A stretch of DNA of 64,000 bases from Proteiniclasticum ruminis DSM 24773. Lineage in GTDB: Bacteria > Bacillota > Clostridia > Clostridiales > Clostridiaceae. The position numbers and the translations under genes were made by a program. The stretch spans positions 95,492-159,491 of the forward strand of contig NZ_KL370832.1 of the NCBI RefSeq assembly GCF_000701905.1, in the 5' to 3' direction. Under the pieces are notes generated by a model that ran no database searches, was not told the origin of the DNA, and saw only the letters and a list, made by a program, of their open reading frames with translations. How positions within the stretch are numbered: position 1 is the stretch's first letter; every line of letters begins with the position of its first letter. Positions 34,602-41,707 of the stretch are shown one piece after another.

Positions 34602-35208
34602 AAACATCATTTTTGATCTGGGGAATGTCCTCATAGAATTTGATCCTTTAAAGTGGCTCACAAAGAGCTATGATAGTTTTGATACGGTGGAGACGCTTTA
34701 TAAAGAGGTGTTTCAGAGCGAGGAGTGGAAGCTTCTGGATCGGGGCAGCATCACGGACAAAGAAGCCTATGAGAGAATCTCCAGAAGGCTTCCAGGCATG
34801 GAGAAAGAAGTGGAGCGGATCCTGTTTTATTGGGAGAGCTTTCTTATTGAGGAGATGACCCAGTCCACAGCTATCTTAAGAAAACTGAAGGATCTGGGAT
34901 ACGGCATTTATGCATTATCCAACTATCCGGAGAGAGGATTTATCAATACCGAGGCCTTCTATCCCTTCTTTGATCTTTTTGACGGCAAAGTGGTGAGCTA
35001 CGCCTATGGAGAAATGAAACCGGACAAAAAGATTTATGAGATTCTTCTGGAGAAATACAGCTTGAAAGCGGAGGAGTGCGTCTTTATCGATGACACCTTG
35101 GCTAATGTGGAAGCTGCTAGAGCCTTAGGCATGAAAGCGGTACATTTTTTCCACAGCAATCATCTTATGGATCTCTATCTTCAGCTGAAGGACCAGTGCG
35201 TAAAGTAA
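34588..35208 (+). CDS. HAD family sugar-phosphatase, YihX-like
   Basis: 206-residue HAD subfamily IA hydrolase. Motif I is FDLGNVLIEF with nucleophile D10, the DLGNV form seen in YihX, the alpha-D-glucose-1-phosphate phosphatase of E. coli; motif II is ALSNYPERG, motif III the K in EMKPDKKIY, and motif IV FIDDTLANVE. GGAGGAG precedes ATG 34588, within the end of the response-regulator gene. Release of phosphate from a hexose-1-phosphate fits the phosphohexomutase and the importer of this operon, but HAD substrates cannot be fixed from sequence. Confidence 0.88.
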   Translation: MKEIKNIIFDLGNVLIEFDPLKWLTKSYDSFDTVETLYKEVFQSEEWKLLDRGSITDKEAYERISRRLPGMEKEVERILFYWESFLIEEMTQSTAILRKLKDLGYGIYALSNYPERGFINTEAFYPFFDLFDGKVVSYAYGEMKPDKKIYEILLEKYSLKAEECVFIDDTLANVEAARALGMKAVHFFHSNHLMDLYLQLKDQCVK

Positions 35209-35275
35209 TAATGTAACGGCCATTTGGGAAAGAATGGTGGCAAGCGAAAAAACAAAATAGGGCCTAAGAAAAGCA

Positions 35276-35316
35276 TCCCCAGAGGGAAGAGATGAAACAT
35301 CCTTCTTGGGTTTTTA
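35276..35316 (+). terminator. Terminator of the sugar-phosphate operon
   Basis: Imperfect stem CCCAGAGGGAAG... with CATCCTTCTTGGG (35278-35310), then TTTTT. Confidence 0.6.
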
Positions 35317-35499
35317 CATTCCCCAGAGAAGAAAGCTTTGACAGGAAAAGTCTATGTAGCAGTTTACTGAAATTTTATGAGTGGAACCTTTAGAAGTACA
35401 ATGGACCAGAAATACCGTTCTAGAGCCTGAAGGCTCTGATAGGCTCTGATACAGCTGATTTCTATGATGTCAGGATAATTCTGATTTGTAAAACTGGAG
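35317..35499. other. Gene-free stretch with a 10-bp tandem duplication
   Basis: AGGCTCTGAT occurs twice in tandem (35431-35450). TTGACA at 35338-35343 may be left from the promoter of the decayed gene that follows. No intact gene is visible. Confidence 0.35.
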
Positions 35500-35872
35500 C
35501 TGGATGGTATATTATGCCCTGGGATTTTCACCATGGAGAAGATCTGTGAGGTAAAAGCTCCAGAAATAACATTGTCTTTGTGGACTCGACCCCTGAAGAA
35601 GATGTTTTTGATGGGGTGTTCATCGATTTTGTGAAATACACGAAAAAGGTCCTGGATCAGATTCTCGCCTCAGGTCATGAGAAGATCAGGTTCATAGGAA
35701 AGCAGACAGCGTTTTAGGGGGCTCATCCCCCCGACTATAGAGTCTAGGGGGATTCTCGCTAATTAGGTTAAAAAACAGGACCGCGGCGTTATTTATAGCA
35801 AAGGTAGCCCATGATTTGGACCTCAAGATTCCCACAGAAATGGTGATCAGTGAAAGCACATCGAAAAGATAA
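35500..35872 (+). pseudogene. Remnant of a LacI/GalR-family regulator
   Basis: Pieces of a LacI-type ligand domain lie in order across different frames: LDGILCPGIFTMEKICE (from 35500), then NNIVFVDSTPEEDVFDGVFIDF continuing to GHEKIRFIGKQTAF and a stop at 35717, then AALFIAKVAHDLDLKIP and PTEMVISESTSKR-stop at 35872. The last piece corresponds to the usual C-terminal end (LVIREST). The HTH half and much of the centre are missing and stops interrupt the rest, so the gene is dead. It probably once controlled the downstream mutarotase/ABC sugar genes, a job that may now belong to the AraC protein at 41 kb. Confidence 0.8.
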
Positions 35873-35887
35873 ATAGAATCAATAAGG

Positions 35888-35929
35888 GCTGTCTTCTTTG
35901 CGTTTTAAGGAGACAGCGCTTTTATTTTT
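35888..35929 (+). terminator. Terminator after the LacI remnant
   Basis: Stem GCTGTCT (35888-35894) with AGACAGC (35911-35917), then GCTTTTATTTTT. It outlived its gene. Confidence 0.75.
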
Positions 35930-35938
35930 CCTGAACCC

Positions 35939-35968
35939 TTGATAAATACTTTCAGAATCCAGTAAGAT
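35939..35968 (+). promoter_or_regulatory. Candidate promoter of the mutarotase-like gene
   Basis: TTGATA (35939-35944), 18 nt, TAAGAT (35963-35968), 47 bp before the TTG start at 36016. Confidence 0.5.
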
Positions 35969-36015
35969 TAGGATATTGTGATATTGTGAAAAAATCAGTA
36001 AAAGGAGGAATCGTA

Positions 36016-36924
36016 TTGAAGGCAGAAAATGAAGTTTTAGACAGGGTGCTGCTGGAAAATGAAAGCTATCAGTTACAGGTGATCCCCCGTCTGGGGGGGA
36101 AAGTGAGTTCTATACAGCGGAAGAGGGACGGCTTCCAGTTTCTGTTCCAGCCAAAAGCTGCCTATGAGCATCCAAAGATTTATGATGATTTTTCAAAATT
36201 TCAGCCTTCGGGTATCGATGACTGTTTTCCGAACATTGATGGGGAATCTATCGTCTTTCGCGGAAAAGAAAGGAACTACCCGGATCATGGAGAGGTGTGG
36301 AGTTCATCCTTAGGCTGGGACCACTCTTCCCCTGACAGAATCGTAATGGAGTTTGAAAGCACCGTTTTTCACTACAGATACAGAAAAGAGATCCAACTCT
36401 CTGAACACTCCATCACATTGAGCTATGAGATCACCAATACCGGAGAAGATGTTTTCCCGTGTTTTTACACCTTTCATGGACTTTTCCGTATGGAACATGA
36501 CATGAAAATCTTCTATCCCCAAGGAACAGAAAAGATTCTTAATGTGATGGATCATATGATTCTTGGAAAAGCAGGAGAAGAACACAGCTTCCCTTTGAGT
36601 GCTGACCATGACTTCAGACTCCTTCCAAGAGAAGCGGAACCTTATATGATGAAGTATTATGTGGGAAATGTGCTGGAGGAAGGAAGCTGCGGCTTTGACT
36701 ATCCAAGCCAGGAGGCGTCGGTGCGCTTTGAGTACGATGCGAAAAAGCTGCCCTATCTTGGTTTGTGGATGACCCAGGGAGGATATCAAGGAGACCGTAA
36801 CATCGCATTGGAACCCAGTTCAGGATTCTATGATTCAGTATCTAACGCCATGGACCATGAAAAGTTAAACCTTCTGTCACCGGAAGAGGCATGGAAGTTC
36901 CAGATAAAACTGACCCTATCATAA
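36016..36924 (+). CDS. Aldose 1-epimerase-like (galactose mutarotase superfamily) protein
   Basis: 302-residue protein of the galactose-mutarotase-like beta-sandwich superfamily. Supporting segments are VIPRLGGKVSSIQ, DDCFPNI, PDHGEVWSSSLGW (with the conserved H of the pocket) and the C-terminal NIALEPSSGFYDS. It probably interconverts sugar anomers or epimers after uptake. I choose TTG 36016 because AAGGAGG (36002-36008) lies 7 nt upstream; the longer frame from GTG 35986 would put this site inside the gene. Its stop codon lies inside a terminator hairpin. It precedes a ribose-type ABC importer and is the first of two mutarotase-fold proteins in this sugar locus. Confidence 0.82.
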   Translation: MKAENEVLDRVLLENESYQLQVIPRLGGKVSSIQRKRDGFQFLFQPKAAYEHPKIYDDFSKFQPSGIDDCFPNIDGESIVFRGKERNYPDHGEVWSSSLGWDHSSPDRIVMEFESTVFHYRYRKEIQLSEHSITLSYEITNTGEDVFPCFYTFHGLFRMEHDMKIFYPQGTEKILNVMDHMILGKAGEEHSFPLSADHDFRLLPREAEPYMMKYYVGNVLEEGSCGFDYPSQEASVRFEYDAKKLPYLGLWMTQGGYQGDRNIALEPSSGFYDSVSNAMDHEKLNLLSPEEAWKFQIKLTLS

Positions 36925-36944
36925 ATATGATAGGGCAATTTTTT
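36914..36944 (+). terminator. Terminator overlapping the mutarotase stop codon
   Basis: Perfect 9-bp stem CCCTATCAT (36914-36922) with ATGATAGGG (36927-36935), then CAATTTTTT. Its right arm and T-run overlap the AraC-type operator candidate. Confidence 0.8.
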
Positions 36945-36958
36945 GCAATAAATGGGCA
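36933..36958 (+). promoter_or_regulatory. AraC-type operator candidate, copy 1
   Basis: 26-bp element with core GCAATTTTnTGCAATAAA, identical at 21 of 26 positions to 41612-41637. GCAA/GCA units recur about every 10-11 bp, as in direct-repeat operators of AraC proteins. It lies about 34 bp upstream of the -10 of the ABC operon. Confidence 0.6.
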
Positions 36959-36991
36959 AAATATGGGAATGAATAATACGTTTACATGGCT

Positions 36992-36997
36992 TATAAT
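36992..36997 (+). promoter_or_regulatory. -10 element of the ribose-type ABC operon
   Basis: Perfect TATAAT with a poor -35 (ATGAAT at 36969-36974), as expected for an activator-dependent promoter; 38 bp before the ATG. Confidence 0.55.
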
Positions 36998-37035
36998 TCA
37001 ATATATTAGACAGTTCAGTCGAGGGGGTCTCATGG

Positions 37036-38532
37036 ATGACAAACCTTAAATTCTTAGAAATCACAAAATACTTTCCAGGTGTGAAAGCTTTGGACGGAAT
37101 CAGCTTCGAGGCATCTGGAGGTGAGGTGTTGTCCTTGCTGGGAGAAAATGGTGCGGGAAAATCCACACTGCTGAAAATTCTCAATGGAGATTATCAGCCT
37201 ACCAGTGGACAGTATTATCTGGATGGAGAAGAGATGAAATTCAAAGATCCGTCCCAAGCCATTGAAGCTGGTGTCAGTATCATCTACCAGGAAAGGCAGA
37301 TTCTTCTGGACTTGACTGTGGCGGAGAACATATTTTTAGGGAGATTGCCCCAGAATAAACTGGGCATGATCAGCATGAAGAAAGCCAATAAGATGGCACA
37401 GAGCATCATCAACGAATTCAGGTTGGATATGAAGCCTACAGATTACGTGAAAGATCTCAGCATTGCCTACCAGCAGATTGTGGAGATCATGAAGGCATAC
37501 AGCAGAGAAAACCTGAAGGTCATTGCCTTTGATGAGCCCACGGCCAGTCTGACGGATTCAGAAATAGAGAATCTGTTTCATATCATAAAGAAACTGAAGG
37601 CAGAAGGGAAGATCATCCTCTATGTATCGCACAGAATGAAAGAAATCCGTGAGATATCAGATCGGGTGGCGATATTCAAGGATGGAACTTATGTTGGCGA
37701 TTATCCCATCAACGAAATTTCGGATGATGATATGATCACCAAAATGGTGGGCAGAGATCTTGGAGATATCTTCAACAACTTAAAACGGAATGAGGAGTTC
37801 GGACAGGTGCTTCTGGAAGTGAAGAATCTGACAACAGAGTATGTGAAAGACATCTCCTTCTCCTTAAGAGAAGGGGAAGTGCTTGGCTTTGCCGGACTGG
37901 TAGGAGCAGGAAGAACAGAGACGGTTCGTGGCATCATTGGTGCGGATTACTTAAAAGAAGGAGAAATCTTCCTCAGCGGGAAAAAGATACACAACCGTAC
38001 CCCAGATCACAGCCGGAAAAACGGCATCGTACTGGTGCCGGAGGACCGAAAATTCCAGGGAATCTTAAGTAACTTCAGCGTTGGGCAGAACATCACCATT
38101 TCTTCTATGGAGAAGAATTCTTCAAGGTTCGGCATTCTAAGAAAGAGTGATGAACTGAAAATGAGTCAGGAAGGCATCCGGAACTTTAAAATCAAAACAC
38201 CAGATGAAACAAAGAAAATCATTGAGCTCAGTGGCGGAAACCAGCAGAAAGCCATTGTGGCAAGGTGGATGGCCACCAATCCCAAGGTGCTGATCTTGGA
38301 TGAACCCACAAAAGGTATTGATATTGGAGCCAAATCAGAGTTTTATGAAATGATCTGTGCGTTTTCCCGTGCCGGTCTTGGTGTCATTCTGGTCTCCAGT
38401 GAGCTGCCTGAAGTCATTGGCCTCTCTCATAGAATCATTGTGATGAAATCCAGAGTGATAGCGGGTGAGCTGAAACGAGAGGAAGCTACAGAAGAGAAAA
38501 TACTGAAATTGGCAATGTTGGGGGAGAGTTAA
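37036..38532 (+). CDS. Sugar ABC transporter ATPase, RbsA/MglA type
   Basis: 498 residues containing two ABC domains in tandem, the hallmark of the CUT2 (ribose/galactose/arabinose) ATPases. The first domain has a good Walker A (GENGAGKST at about 36-44), while the second has GLVGAGRTE, the degenerate form usual here, and the signature LSGGNQQKAIVARW. It powers import through the downstream permease. The AGGGGG site before ATG 37036 supports the start. It is the first gene of a three-gene operon, separated from the permease by 1 bp. Confidence 0.95.
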   Translation: MTNLKFLEITKYFPGVKALDGISFEASGGEVLSLLGENGAGKSTLLKILNGDYQPTSGQYYLDGEEMKFKDPSQAIEAGVSIIYQERQILLDLTVAENIFLGRLPQNKLGMISMKKANKMAQSIINEFRLDMKPTDYVKDLSIAYQQIVEIMKAYSRENLKVIAFDEPTASLTDSEIENLFHIIKKLKAEGKIILYVSHRMKEIREISDRVAIFKDGTYVGDYPINEISDDDMITKMVGRDLGDIFNNLKRNEEFGQVLLEVKNLTTEYVKDISFSLREGEVLGFAGLVGAGRTETVRGIIGADYLKEGEIFLSGKKIHNRTPDHSRKNGIVLVPEDRKFQGILSNFSVGQNITISSMEKNSSRFGILRKSDELKMSQEGIRNFKIKTPDETKKIIELSGGNQQKAIVARWMATNPKVLILDEPTKGIDIGAKSEFYEMICAFSRAGLGVILVSSELPEVIGLSHRIIVMKSRVIAGELKREEATEEKILKLAMLGES

Positions 38533-38533
38533 G

Positions 38534-39526
38534 ATGGAAAAACTGAAAAAAATCAAACTGCCCATAAGTGGAAGTTTAATTGTATTATTTATTGCACTCA
38601 TTGGTGTCACTGCGATTTTCTCGTATCAGAACAAGAACTATTTCTCTTATCAGAATCTCATCAATATCCTCACTGCAGCCTCTCTCACAGGACTTGTGGC
38701 CATTGGACACACGTACTTGATCATTGCAGGACTCAATGATCTGTCCTCGGGTTCTGTAGCGGCGCTGTCTGGTGTTCTTTCTGCCATTCTCGTGGGAGTG
38801 TATGGGTTTTCTTTTGGAAGCGCATTCATCGTGACGGTGATTGCAGCTATGGTTATTGGGGTATTCAATGCCTGGATGGTAAACAGCATCAAGCTGGAGC
38901 CTTTCATTGCCACCTTGGTGACCCAGGCGATCATTCGAGGGTTTGCTTACATCCTCAATGAAGGAAAAGCAGTGCCCATCACTAATGAAGCCTTTATCCT
39001 CTTTGGAAAATTGAGAATCCTCAGGATTCCTCTCACCGTATGGATTCTCATTGTGGGGTTTGTAATCTTTGGATACATTCTGGCTAAAACCAGGTTCGGA
39101 AGATCCATCTATGCCATAGGCGGAAATAAAGATGCCGCAAGACTGGCAGGTCTTCATCCCAAAAGAATTGTACTGGTGTCTTATATGATGATGGGAGCGC
39201 TCTGTGCGGTTGGTGGCGTGATTCTTGCGGCCCGTATGAACTCTGGGCAGCCTTCAGCAAGCATCAACCTGGAATTTGACTCCATTACCGCGGTCATCTT
39301 AGGCGGCGTATCTTTTTCCGGCGGTGTAGGAAATATGGGAGGTACACTTCTCGGAGTGATTCTCATTCAGGCGTTTAACACCGGACTCACCATGGTTGGT
39401 GTCCAGTCCTTCTGGCAGTACGTGGCAAGAGGAGCCCTTCTTCTATTGGCGCTGTGGTTTGACTATATGAGAAAAACCAACAGAGAGAAGAAAATACTTC
39501 AGGAAAGCATGAAAAATTTGAAATGA
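38534..39526 (+). CDS. Sugar ABC transporter permease, RbsC type
   Basis: 330-residue CUT2 permease with about eight to ten membrane helices. The LNDLSSGSVAALSGV block near the start and GGNKDAARLAGLHPKRI in the cytoplasmic loop that contacts the ATPase are typical of RbsC/AraH/MglC. GGVSFSGGVGNMGGTLLG is the conserved C-terminal segment. One base separates it from the ATPase gene, and GGGGGAG lies upstream. It works with the two neighbouring genes to import a pentose or hexose. Confidence 0.95.
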   Translation: MEKLKKIKLPISGSLIVLFIALIGVTAIFSYQNKNYFSYQNLINILTAASLTGLVAIGHTYLIIAGLNDLSSGSVAALSGVLSAILVGVYGFSFGSAFIVTVIAAMVIGVFNAWMVNSIKLEPFIATLVTQAIIRGFAYILNEGKAVPITNEAFILFGKLRILRIPLTVWILIVGFVIFGYILAKTRFGRSIYAIGGNKDAARLAGLHPKRIVLVSYMMMGALCAVGGVILAARMNSGQPSASINLEFDSITAVILGGVSFSGGVGNMGGTLLGVILIQAFNTGLTMVGVQSFWQYVARGALLLLALWFDYMRKTNREKKILQESMKNLK

Positions 39527-39575
39527 TTATCATCGCGTTAAGCGGAATAATAAAAAACTAATGGGGGTAACGATT

Positions 39576-40616
39576 ATGAAAAAAATCCTGACACTGCTAC
39601 TTAGTGCTACGCTGACCTTAGGTATTCTGGCGGGGTGTTCTGTAGAAGAAACACCCGAGACACCAGGGGGAGAGACGCCTGAAGAAACACCTGGAGGAGA
39701 AGAGGATGACAAAGTAGTCATTTACGGCATCTATAAAGCAGGAGACCAGACCTGGTTCATCGACGAAGGAAATGCAGCCAAAGCCAAAGCGGAATCCATG
39801 GGGGCTGAGTTTGTCTATGTGGATGCAAAGATGAATCCGGAAGAAGCACTGAAAGCAGTAGACAATGCCATCGCCAATAAAGCGGACGGCATTCTCATCT
39901 GTATTCCAGATCAGACCATGTCCCAAGCCGTTGTGGATAAGGCCAATGATGCAGGCATTCCAATCATTGGTGTAGATGATGCACTGGAAGTCAGTGGTGA
40001 AAAAATCGCACCATGGGTCGGTATTGATGGTTATGTCATTGGAGAAGCCAATGGAGAATTCATGGCAAACTATGTCATGGAGAACAATATGGTGGATGAT
40101 CCTGAAGTTGCAGTTATGATCCTTACCATGGATACCGTATCCAGTGTAGTGCCTAGAACAGAAGGTGCTTATGATAAGTTTACTTCTGTTGCTACTGGTT
40201 TTGACACTGCAAAGATCTATAAAGCAGATACAGACGGAACCACTGAAAAAGGAAATACTGCAGCCACTGCAATGATCACCGCACACCCTGAAGTGAAGAA
40301 GTGGATTGTCATGTCTGGTAATGAAGAAACAGCCATTGGTGCTGTAAGAGCCCTTGAAACAGCAGGTCTTGATGGTGGCTCCGCGGTCATAGGCCTTGGC
40401 GGATACCTGGCCAAAGATGAGTGGAATACAAAAGGAGAGGATGTGGCTATTAAAGCTGCAGCATACTTCTCAGCAGACTCCATCGGTGGAGCTTCCGCTG
40501 AAATGCTCATCAACCACATCAAGGATGGTGCAGAAATACCAAAATCCACTGCCGTTCCAGCCATTGTTGTAACACCTGAAAACTATAAAGAGGTCATGGG
40601 AGCAGCAGCAGAATAG
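39576..40616 (+). CDS. Sugar ABC substrate-binding lipoprotein, AraF/RbsB type
   Basis: 346-residue lipoprotein with lipobox LAGC followed by a flexible linker that repeats ETPGGETPEETPGGE. The ligand domain is of the periplasmic-binding type I fold (IYGIYKAGDQTWFIDEGNAAK, then the ADGILICIPDQ strand-loop). The closest look is to arabinose-binding AraF, judging by the WFIDEG and the PWVGIDGYVIGE segments, but specificity is inferred. ATG 39576 is 6 nt after GGGGGTAA; an in-frame ATG at 39561 is inside that site. It is the last gene of the operon. Confidence 0.9.
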   Translation: MKKILTLLLSATLTLGILAGCSVEETPETPGGETPEETPGGEEDDKVVIYGIYKAGDQTWFIDEGNAAKAKAESMGAEFVYVDAKMNPEEALKAVDNAIANKADGILICIPDQTMSQAVVDKANDAGIPIIGVDDALEVSGEKIAPWVGIDGYVIGEANGEFMANYVMENNMVDDPEVAVMILTMDTVSSVVPRTEGAYDKFTSVATGFDTAKIYKADTDGTTEKGNTAATAMITAHPEVKKWIVMSGNEETAIGAVRALETAGLDGGSAVIGLGGYLAKDEWNTKGEDVAIKAAAYFSADSIGGASAEMLINHIKDGAEIPKSTAVPAIVVTPENYKEVMGAAAE

Positions 40617-40631
40617 TAGTTATGTGACAGA

Positions 40632-40668
40632 AAAGGCACTGTGCAAATCATCGCACAGTGCCTTTCTT
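40632..40668 (+). terminator. Bidirectional terminator between ABC operon and araC-type gene
   Basis: Perfect 13-bp stem AAAGGCACTGTGC (40632-40644) with GCACAGTGCCTTT (40653-40665). It can serve both the plus-strand operon and the convergent regulator gene, whose stop codon falls within its right edge. Confidence 0.88.
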
Positions 40669-41512
40669 AAAGCTCTCCCCTGTATTCGCTGGGAGTGATG
40701 CCTTCCAGTCTTTTGAAGGTGTTGCAGAAATTGCTTTCGGAAGAAAAACCGCAAAAAAAGCAAATTTCCTTCACCCTGAGGTGAGGCGCGGATCTCAGAT
40801 AGAATTTGGAAGCGTTGATTCTTGCGCTGAGAATATACTCATAAGGAGTAAATCCGGTTTCAGCTTTAAACAGCCTAGTGAAGTAGTATTTGCTGAGAGA
40901 GGCTCTTTTGGAGAGATCATCCACAGTGAGATCCTGAGAAAGGTTTTTGCTGATAAAGCTGAGGATGTCATCAATGAGAGTCTGTTTTTCCGCATGATGG
41001 ATGTTGTAGACCGCTTCTACATATATTTCCGTTAAGAGGGAGAAGATAGCTTGGGCAAGTTGTGCTTCTGCCAGTCCTTTTTCAGATTCGAATGCTTCAT
41101 AGATCCGGTGGACGATAGATTCAAAAACATAGGGGTTTTTCACATCAATCACCGGACCGACTTTGGAAAAGATTTCTTCCACATACTTTCTGGAGGACTG
41201 TCCATCAAAATGGAGCCAATAGATCTCCATATCACTGCTGCAGGAGTACTGATGTTTTTCGTAACAGTCCACAAGAACAATCTGATCTTTATGAAAAGGG
41301 AAGGTTCCTTGAGGTGTTTTCAGTATACCGGACCCGGATTTTGGAATCATCAGTAGAAAGTTGTCAAAATGCTCTCTTACAACAAGATATTCTGTTGTGC
41401 AGTAGTAATGGCCAATGCTATTGAGGTAATAAAACATCTCCTGGGCTTTCGTGCTGACTGTGTTGATATAGAATTTTGAGTTTGGAAGAACTCCGTTTTC
41501 GATGATTTTCAT
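40667..41512 (-). CDS. AraC family transcriptional regulator (cupin plus HTH)
   Basis: 281-residue one-component regulator. The N-terminal cupin-like sugar-binding part (about 1-155, with GILKTPQGTFPFHKDQIVLVDCYEKHQY) is followed by a linker and two helix-turn-helix units (about 180-281: VDDLSKRASLSKYYFTRLFKAE and VKEICFFCGFSSESNFCNTFKR). GGAGGT precedes ATG 41512. It is divergent from the DUF5107 gene and convergent with the ABC operon. The two matching operator candidates before those units suggest it controls both and itself. The effector is probably the imported sugar. Confidence 0.93.
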   Translation of the reverse strand: MKIIENGVLPNSKFYINTVSTKAQEMFYYLNSIGHYYCTTEYLVVREHFDNFLLMIPKSGSGILKTPQGTFPFHKDQIVLVDCYEKHQYSCSSDMEIYWLHFDGQSSRKYVEEIFSKVGPVIDVKNPYVFESIVHRIYEAFESEKGLAEAQLAQAIFSLLTEIYVEAVYNIHHAEKQTLIDDILSFISKNLSQDLTVDDLSKRASLSKYYFTRLFKAETGFTPYEYILSARINASKFYLRSAPHLRVKEICFFCGFSSESNFCNTFKRLEGITPSEYRGEL

Positions 41513-41611
41513 CCAATACCTCCATGAATTTATTTTGATATATTATTTTTTATTATATGGCTATTTTTGTTGATACACAATACTTAAATAAAATTAATGG
41601 TTTAAAATTCA

Positions 41612-41637
41612 GAGCAATTTTATGCAATAAAACCGCA
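41612..41637 (+). promoter_or_regulatory. AraC-type operator candidate, copy 2
   Basis: Second copy of the element at 36933-36958, lying in the divergent region between the AraC-type gene and the DUF5107 gene. It lies about 34 bp before the TATACT -10, the same distance as in copy 1. Confidence 0.6.
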
Positions 41638-41670
41638 TCTAATAGTAATGTAATTGCTTCGGGTTATTTC

Positions 41671-41676
41671 TATACT
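41671..41676 (+). promoter_or_regulatory. -10 element of the DUF5107 gene
   Basis: TATACT without a recognisable -35 at the right distance, fitting activator dependence; 31 bp before the ATG. Confidence 0.5.
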
Positions 41677-41707
41677 TGAAGTATCACACATAAAGGAGTT
41701 TGAAACG

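Noticed and set aside
35209..35985. Small RNA or tRNA gene in the 35.2-36.0 kb spacer
   Set aside because: No cloverleaf or conserved RNA seen; the spacer is better explained by a dead LacI gene plus two terminators.
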